Origin: Siderastrea siderea
Taxonomy: Eukaryota; Cnidaria; Anthozoa; Scleractinia; Rhizangiidae
Direction: 5' to 3'
Assembly: GCA_964030785.1 (NCBI GenBank)
Contig: OZ034969.1
Location: 39,919,201-39,983,200, forward strand
DNA: 64,000 nt
Positions 57,164 through 64,000 of this stretch are shown one piece after another. Position 1 is the stretch's first letter; every line of letters begins with the position of its first letter. The position numbers and the translations under genes were made by a program. The notes beneath the pieces are model-generated. The model had not been told where the DNA came from, made no database searches, and saw only the letters and a program-made list of their open reading frames with translations.

Positions 57164-60100
57164 ATGGAAAAGGACAAGCGCCAGTGTATAATACACTATG
57201 CTGCATGTCATGATAAGGAGGACGAACATCTTGTGTCCCCAATATCAGCTCTTGGTCGGCACTGCTGGAAGCAGCGAAAGTTCGAAATCATCAGCCAGTT
57301 TTGGATGTCGCCAAAACTGTTGATGGAAATCACATACCAAACATCGCATACCACCGAAAATGTAGAAGCCTGTTTACCATGAAAAGAGACTTAGAAACTA
57401 TTAAGCGTAAAAGAGAGGAGACAGTTGACGAAGAATCCAATGAAAACACTACCGCAAAAAGGCTGTGTAGAAGAACATCCACAGAGGCGAGAGTGTATGA
57501 GCCTGTATGCATTTTCTGTAATAAGGTTAAATTCATGAAAAATCCGAAGTCAAGAGAGAAGCTCATTCAAGCTGTACAGCTGAGGGCAGATCATACACTT
57601 CGTCAGTGTGCAATATTAAATGAAGATGCAAGAATTATTGCTATAACTAGCAGAGACATAGTGGCCGCAGAAACCCATTACCACGCTTCATGTTATAAAA
57701 GTTACACTAACATGAAAACAAAGGAACATGATCATTTGGATGGTAAAGAAGTGGAGAATACGACAGAGATAACCGGCACGCTTTTATATGAAGTAGATGA
57801 AGTAGGAGCATACGCACAACCTTTCCATTACATCAGAAACGAAGTAATCCCAAATAAGATGGTCGTACCAGTTGCCCAGCTTACCGAGAAACTGGAAACG
57901 TTCATGGCCTGGAAGGGTGAAGTTCTAAAGACTGCCACGAAGAAGAACATCCGTAGAAAGCTTGAATCAGAACTTGGAGATTCTGTTCACATTTTTGCAA
58001 ACGACTCAGGAAAACTGCTGTTAGTTCCTGATAGCTTATCCTTTAAGGATGTTGTCCTTGATAGCGAGAATCTCCGTAAAGAGCTAGCAATCTGGAAGGT
58101 GAAGCTAACTGATGCCAACAAGATAACAGACCAAGCTTCATCAGAGATCAGAGAAGCCATAAGAAGGGATATGACACCTACTCCCTGGCCATACCACCCA
58201 TCTGATCTCTCGAATGCCGTGAATATGCCAACTCAACTGCATCGTTTTCTAGTTGGACTTCTAACCGGAAATCCTGAGAGTGAAAACCCGTCAGAGAGAG
58301 TGTCAAATCTTGTCCAGTCATTTGGTCAAGAGCTGATATATGCGGTTACTTGTGGGCAGCATAAATCTCCCAAGCATGTACTCCTTCCTTATGCTGTGAA
58401 AACATTAACCGGAAGCACAGAGATAATCAAGGCACTTAACAAATTTGGCCATGGGATGTCATACACTCAGCTTGAGGAAAATGACACCGCTCTGTGTTTA
58501 CAAAAGCTGGCATCAGGTCTGAATGAGAGGGTAGTACTTCCTGCCTCGATAAAGTCACATGTCTTTACAACCCTTGCCTGGGACAATATAGACAGAATTA
58601 AAGAGACTCTGTCAGGGAAAGGTACATCGCATCTCGTCAACGGAATCGCTGTGCAACCTAAAGTCTTTGGTCCTGACCCACCGCCCGATGATCTACCGCG
58701 GATTGACAAGCTGAAGCAGAGGACTTTGAGCACAGAACATCAATCCCAACTTGACGTCTATGTTGCTGGCTCTCGTGTGGGACCACATCCTCTCAAAACG
58801 AAGGACGACTATGTTTGTGAAGCCAACAAAGCTGCAAGAAGTGCGCAACAGAAAAATATGCTATGGATCCTTGCTAGACTAGCCAATTCGGAAGACCAAA
58901 AGGTACCAAGTTGGACCGGATTCAACATCCAAACAAGGGATCAAGTTCAAGTAACACCAGATGTTGTGCAGTATCTTCCCACAATAAATGCCCTAGCGAC
59001 AGAATTATCAACAGTGTTTGAGATCCTTAACCAATCAGAGGAAATTAGAAAGAAACTGTGTTTACCAGCAATTGTCGTTGTGATGGATCAAGCACTTTAC
59101 GCGAAAGCAGCCGAAATTGCATGGAAGCAAAACCAGTTTTCGAACATTGTTTTGAGAATGGGAACATTTCATACAATTTGCGTTGCTTTGTCTATCCTTG
59201 GGAAACGATTTGGAGATAGTGGTTTGAAGGACATCTTCATTGAATCGCAGATAGTTGCTGAGGGCTCAATTAGTGGTGTCATTGATGGCAAGCATTACAA
59301 CCGTGGTGTGAGGGCGCACAAGTACCTGTATGAAGCACTGATGAGGTTAGCATGGGCGGAGTTCATGCGGTGGCTTGAGACCGGTGATCCTGATCATCAC
59401 ATCACAGTGGTGTCCTTTCTTGAGCAGGTGGATACATTTGCAAGTAACTTGAAGCAAGAGGGCTTTCATCAGCTGTTGCAAAGCCAAGTTCTACCTCAAG
59501 TGATGACTATGTGGAAAGAGTTCCTGAATTACCTGCGTCATAATAACGGGGAACTGTCGGCATTCTGGATGTCGTACGTGGATATGGTCGAAGGTATAGT
59601 GCTTGGTCTGTTGCGGGCATCTCGTGAAGGCGACTGGGATTTACATCTTCATTCCGTAAGAATGATGATCCCCTGGTGTTTCGCCTATGATAAGGTGAAT
59701 TATGCACGATATCTCACACCATATTTTGCTCAGATGACAAATCTCGATCAGACGAATCCTGAAGTGCAGAGGGCATTCAAGACAGGCAGTTTTTCCGTAC
59801 AGTTGTCCAGCAACAATCCCTTTGCTCGGATCCCAGTAGACCAGACGACTGAGGTCACAGTGAATAAAGATACCCAGAATCCTGGTGGAACAACCCGCTT
59901 TAGCTTGAAACCTGCAACTGTGCAGCGCTACTACCTTACAGCGGAGTACCGGAGTGCATTTCTTGGACAGCTTCGAAGCATGGTACAAGGATCCGACCCA
60001 GAAAGATCCGACCCTATCAAGAACAGTGAGTGGCTTCTACGAGGTGAAGAGTCAGGGCACCAGCTATGCAACATCACTAGCACTCAGATAGTTAGGCAGT

Positions 60101-61161
60101 GGAGGAATTTCCTGACAAGAGTGACCAATAAGACGAGTCTTATTACCTTTATCGTCAGTGAGTGGAGAAAGGAAGCATGCAGAGAGAAGTTGGAGGAGAA
60201 AGTGCTGTATGCCAATGTTGATGACACATGCTACAGAATCACATCAGAAGGTAGTGAGGAGGTTCCGGCACTACAGTGTCAACAAGAAGAGGCCGACGGA
60301 CGCCTACTGCTTCACGCTACTCACGCAGCTAATGAGCGCTACAATTCTGTTCTGGTCTGTTCAGAGGACACTGATGTATTTATTTTGTCCTTGGCATTTA
60401 GCAATGAGATAGGAGCTTCTCTGTTCTTGAAATCTGGAAGTCGCACGCGGACAAAGGTGGTTGACATCACAAAAGTTGCTGCCTCGCTTGGTTCCAAAGT
60501 GTGCAAAGGTGTTCTCGGGATGCATGCGTTCACTGGATGCGACACTGTGAGTGCTTTTGCAGGAAGGGGAAAGGCCCAAGCGTTGAAGTTACTAAAGAAG
60601 AACACAAGAAGCCAAGAAGCGTTAACAGAGCTAGGGCAAGAGTAGGACCTGCCTCCTGAATTGATGGATAAGTTAGGGGAATTCACATGTCTCCTCTACT
60701 CTACTAATACAGTCACCACAGAAGTTAATGATCTGAGGTACCAGTTGTTTTGTTCAAGAAGAGGGGAGATAGAAAGCCACCAGCTTCCTCCTTGCAGAGA
60801 TTGCCTTGTGAAGCACGCAAAGAGAGCAAACTATCAGGTAGACATATGGAAACGGTGTCTGCAGCAAGACCCACAGGTGCCGAGTCCTGTTGGACGGGGA
60901 TGGAAAACGGAGCATGAAGATGGTGTTGCCAAGTTAGTTGTAGACTGGATGGATTTAAAACCAGCACCAGAGGCCATCCTAGAACTCCTAGCATGTAACT
61001 GCACTAGAAAATGCGTCTCCCCTAACTGTGTCTGTATCACAAATGGACTAAGATGCACTGATATGTGCAGACTTACAGAATGTGACAACCAAGCTTCTCT
61101 TCAGGAGGTTCAGAGCACCGACGAAGATGATGAGCACGGAGTGGACAGTGAGGAGGAGTAT
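57164..61161 (+). pseudogene. Academ-like transposase (XPG-like nuclease, Cys8 finger), broken
   Basis: The ATG at 57164 starts with a Cys/His motif. A one-base-type shift at about 57246 moves to the main frame (AAKVRNHQPVLDVAKTVDGN). This then runs 1,114+ codons: zinc pairs CIFCNKVK and HYHASCYKSY, a long central domain (RMGTFHTICVALSILGKRFG), then CQQEEADGRLLLHATHAA, VLVCSEDTDVFIL and GVLGMHAFTGCDTVSAFAGR. The acidic clusters and the helical GCD motif resemble XPG/FEN nucleases. A TAG at 60643-60645 interrupts the frame. The same frame resumes (LPPELMDKLGEFTC) and ends with a CNCTRKCVSPNCVC...CTDMCRLTEC Cys8 finger. Two lesions make it probably inactive. Readthrough is possible but unsupported. 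Confidence 0.75.
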
Positions 61162-61164
61162 TAG

Positions 61165-61460
61165 AATACACGTTTACGCGGGCTCGTACATGTCAAGAAT
61201 AACACGCACTTTCATTTACTTTCAGTTTAAACCAAATACATACAGTGCGATCAGTTTCTAGTAATTATCGAAAGGATAAATGAAGGATTTAGGTCACGTG
61301 ACCCATTTGTTTTAATAGTTTGATTTATAGCTGCACTAAAGGAGAATCAGAAACAATGTCAATAACATTGAAAAGAGAAACTTAAATAAACACGGCTTGG
61401 ATTGTCTGTTTTTGCAATCTGGCACTTCAATCAGTGTAATATAGTAGTACGGACCCTTTT
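61165..61460. other. Academ-like element 3' region
   Basis: Non-coding and A/T-rich, with AATAAA near 61385. No other features are seen. Confidence 0.4.
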
Positions 61461-61470
61461 TAAGGCTCTG

Positions 61471-61812
61471 GTGACGTGACCTATGAAATGAACATCGTGT
61501 AATAAGAAAGGTACAATTTTTATTAAATGTTACTGTTATGTCGGTGTTTTGTAGATTTTGGTGGACAATAGACATTTATATTTGTCAAATCAGCTCCAGC
61601 CTCGTTTTCATGCCTAAGCCATACTTAAAAGAGAGCTGTTGGTCACGTGTCCTATGAAATGAACATCATGTAATACGAAATATTCAATTTTCGTTAAATG
61701 TTTTGTTTCTGTCGGTGTTTTGTAGATTTTGGTGGACAGTAGACATTTGTATTTGTCAAATCAGCTTCAGCCTCGTTTTCATGCCTAAGCCATACTTTAA
61801 AGAGCGCTGTTA
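61471..61812. repeat. Tandem duplication (~171 bp unit) in the Academ-like 3' region
   Basis: Two head-to-tail copies run from ACGTGACCTATGAAATGAAC (about 61474) and ACGTGTCCTATGAAATGAAC (about 61644). Both continue through TCGGTGTTTTGTAGATTTTG and TTTTCATGCCTAAGCCATAC. Confidence 0.85.
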
Positions 61813-61944
61813 TCCACAAGCTGCCATCGACTCGTTGCTATCATGCTTTTTTCCATTATTTGTGGTCTAAACTACCAGAAAATCACCATAAACCTTATTC
61901 ACCTTAGATGATACCCACCAACCCTACTGGCTCACGGACTATTA

Positions 61945-62035
61945 CTGTATTTGAATACAATAGGGATAGGTCTTAATAATGAGGTGACGTCATTGCCTAG
62001 ACCTTACCTCGACCTTTTCTCGCCCTAACTCAACT
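61945..62035. repeat. Host repeat R, copy 2, outer part
   Basis: The reverse complement of this segment matches 18590-18650 and 41345-41360. Shared blocks are TGTATTTGAATACAATAG, GTGACGTCATTGCCTAGACC and TTACCTCGACCTTTT. Beyond ~62035 the similarity ends, giving one edge of R. Confidence 0.8.
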
Positions 62036-62456
62036 TACTTCGACAGTAAAAAGGTATTTTTTGCTGACCCTATACTACTTTTGTATGCGTAAAAGTTGCC
62101 TGGATTAAGCTCATCGCAATCCCCTGTTGAACACCGTGTGGCTCAATAACATGATTCAATTTGGTCTGCGTGGATGTAATGAACATAAAGAGCTTCGATG
62201 ACGAGACGTTGCTCTTAAAACTAACAGCGAAGGAAAAAAAATATCTCGAGTACTTTGAACGTCAAACAAAAACCAGAACAGGAGAGGAACCACGGAATCA
62301 AAGACCGATCAAGCCGCGAATGTACGCCAACAAAGCTAATGCCATCTCTGCCGACCGCAACCCGGTACACGTACACAAGATAAACGACCACCATCAATGT
62401 TACCAAGATAAACCATCAATGTACCAAGATAAACGACCACCATCAATGTTAAATAG
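62036..62456. other. No supported gene
   Basis: A 100-codon frame (62161-62463) begins at a non-ATG codon and has no family resemblance. Its end runs into the hairpin MITE. It also holds a short direct repeat (ACCAAGATAAAC(C/G)A). Confidence 0.3.
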
Positions 62457-62575
62457 ACAATAATACATGGGCGTGCGGAGATATGGAAATTCTCTTCGAG
62501 TGTTCAACGCGATATCAAATTGAACACGAGAAGAGAAATTCCTTATCTCCAAGCAACCATGTATTATTGTGTTTA
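62457..62575. mobile_element. Hairpin MITE (~119 bp)
   Basis: CAATAATACATGG at the left and CCATGTATTATTG at the right bracket arms GGAGATATGGAAATTCTCTT and AAGAGAAATTCCTTATCTCC. It is a near-complete palindrome. Confidence 0.8.
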
Positions 62576-64000
62576 TTATATAAACACAAAAGCCCACAAT
62601 ATTACTGAAACAATTTTTATTTAAAGGCAACAGTAGTAAGCGTAGAGGCATCCATCGTTCCGTTGGATTGCCTTTGTCGTGAAATAGGACTGTAGAGAAC
62701 AATGCTTTATTCTGGAATTAAAAGAAACTTCATTTTGTATATTTGGGAGCACAAAATGCATTTTGAGTTTGGTTTGCTAATCTTAAGACCGTTCTATTCA
62801 TTTTAAATCTAAAATACCTTCAATCTAAAGCACCCTAGAAGGGAAATTCTCGTAGTGGGGGAAGGGAGGAAGAAGGAGAAATTCTTCCCATATACATGTA
62901 CCATTGTCTGTAGGGATGGGCTTGGGGGCGCCTCGCATGGGTCTGCAAGTGCCGTTCACGCTCCACGCTTTTGGTTCTTTTCCCCGTTATTTCATATTTA
63001 TTCCACTTATTGCACTCGTCTAATTAAAGATATTAAAAGCTTGCGGGCTGCTAACTTCAGGCTGTAAAAATTGGACTGTGGAGTGTAAATTGTGAACTCC
63101 CCCTTCCTCCGACTTCCGACAATAAACTTTAGTACCGAGGGATCCGGAACTAGTCTGTCAACTGTGATTTTGTCGACTGTGATGCGTTCACTGCGAATCA
63201 CTGTGATGCGTTCACTGCGTTCACTGTGAAGTGCAACCCGGTGTGGACTGTTCCATATTTAGAGGCACCCTAAACTTGTGTCTATTCGGGATTGTCTAAG
63301 AGGATTGGGACAAACGCAACGGTTTTGGAGCCCTCGTGGCTCCTTGTCATCCGATGAAACCGGAAGTGTTCTGAATTGTGAATTTGAATTATTTCCTTTA
63401 ATTAATGAAGTGGAGTGAGTCAGCCCAAGGCAGTGAAGATACCTGCCTTCTGGATACTTAGCACAAAATATCTCGTAGTCTGGTAAATCATTCAACTATT
63501 TTCTTGGTTGGAAAAAAGGAATAGATCGACTAGAACTGATCCCCATCTTTATCAGTGTCTTGATTTAGGGTGATTTTGCAGTTTTCCTGGGTCATTGTGC
63601 CAATCTGAGGGGAACTACTGGCCGTGTGTCTAGTTTCGAGAACCAATTTCTTCCCAGTGAACTACCCATTTTAGTACAAAAACCTACCCTCAGGTACTGA
63701 AATTCTATTCCTGTCTCTTGTCTCACGAATTTACCTGGATTGATTTCATGCGACTAGTCGCGGGAGCTTGCCCCTTCATATTCTGTGAAGACTCGCTACG
63801 ATAATTTACAGGAGTGGAAACCGTAAAGGTTAGTTTTGAGAGTTTGCGTGATATCGAAAGGCACAGTGATTATTTCTTCTGCCTTCACCATTGGCAATAA
63901 GTCATCTATTTCTTATGGTTGACAAACCACTATGCCTTTCGATTTCTCAACAATAACAACACATTTCAATGTATACCAGAATCGGGTTTTGAGCGAGGTA
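62576..64000. other. No gene seen
   Basis: The region is A/T-rich spacer. Around 63140-63230 there is a short imperfect direct repeat (CTGTGATGCGTTCACTGCG). Near 63840-63940 the words GATATCGAAAGGCA and TGCCTTTCGAT are inverted, ~90 bases apart. Nothing coding is supported up to the window end. Confidence 0.35.

Larger units (their letters stand above)
55640..61941 (+). mobile_element. Academ-like DNA transposon (6.3 kb) with TTA target duplication
   Basis: TAGTCCGTGAGCCAG at the left and CTGGCTCACGGACTA at the right are perfect 15 bp inverted repeats, flanked by TTA (55637-55639 and 61942-61944). The empty site is visible in the other R copy at 41360-41385 (GGGGTTATTGTCTTTGAATA read on the minus strand). 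The single large gene has an XPG/FEN-like nuclease core and a C-terminal Cys8 finger. Together with a 3 bp duplication, this is the combination described for Academ transposons. No helicase is seen. The superfamily assignment is inference. Confidence 0.7.

Noticed and set aside
60643..60645. Stop-codon readthrough or recoding in the Academ-like gene
   Set aside because: There is no evident readthrough context, and a second lesion lies near 57246. A simple nonsense mutation is more likely.

Overview
The window looks like nuclear DNA from an invertebrate animal, most likely a cnidarian (coral or sea anemone). This is an inference from the mix of elements: Polinton/Maverick, Penelope-like, BEL/Pao, LINE, Crypton-type, Academ-like and very dense foldback MITEs. 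It is not bacterial. There are no operonic chromosomal genes, and GT-AG splicing, TATA boxes and AATAAA signals are visible. I recognise no conserved host gene.

The centrepiece is a 22.7 kb Polinton/Maverick (adintovirus-like) element at 18656-41337. It has ~320 bp terminal inverted repeats that begin with AG and a 6 bp target duplication with one mismatch. It encodes the replication and integration set: protein-primed DNA polymerase B, and a retroviral-type integrase with a chromodomain. It also encodes the morphogenesis set: major capsid protein, three penton/minor-capsid-like paralogues, adenain-like protease, packaging ATPase, a parvovirus-type phospholipase A2 domain and several small Arg-rich core-like proteins. 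Accessory genes include a SLOG-fold protein, a two-helix membrane protein resembling SLATT, a double RING protein, a tandem GRF-like zinc protein, a basic tandem-repeat protein and a tRNA-like gene. Structural genes lie on the minus strand. Most have their own TATAAAAAGG-like box, often fused to the stop codon of the preceding gene. Two divergent promoters (near 23.5 kb and 39.1 kb) are inverted copies of one another. The copy is a recent fossil: PolB is broken by a 7 bp tandem duplication in catalytic motif C. The ATPase, one penton paralogue and the basic repeat protein each carry a one-base-type frameshift.

The Polinton sits inside a host repeat ('R'). A second, inverted R copy at ~55.4-62.0 kb is interrupted by a 6.3 kb Academ-like DNA transposon (55640-61941, TTA duplication). 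The first R copy preserves the empty site of that insertion. The left third (1-18.6 kb) is a graveyard of nested elements: a Tc1/mariner-like copy, a 1.8 kb foldback, a Penelope-like retroelement split by two insertions, a LINE split by MITEs, and many palindromic MITEs. The right part (41.3-55 kb) holds a decayed BEL/Pao pol gene, microsatellites, a palindrome related to R, a Crypton-like tyrosine recombinase gene with a clear intron, and a small gene disrupted by a MITE.
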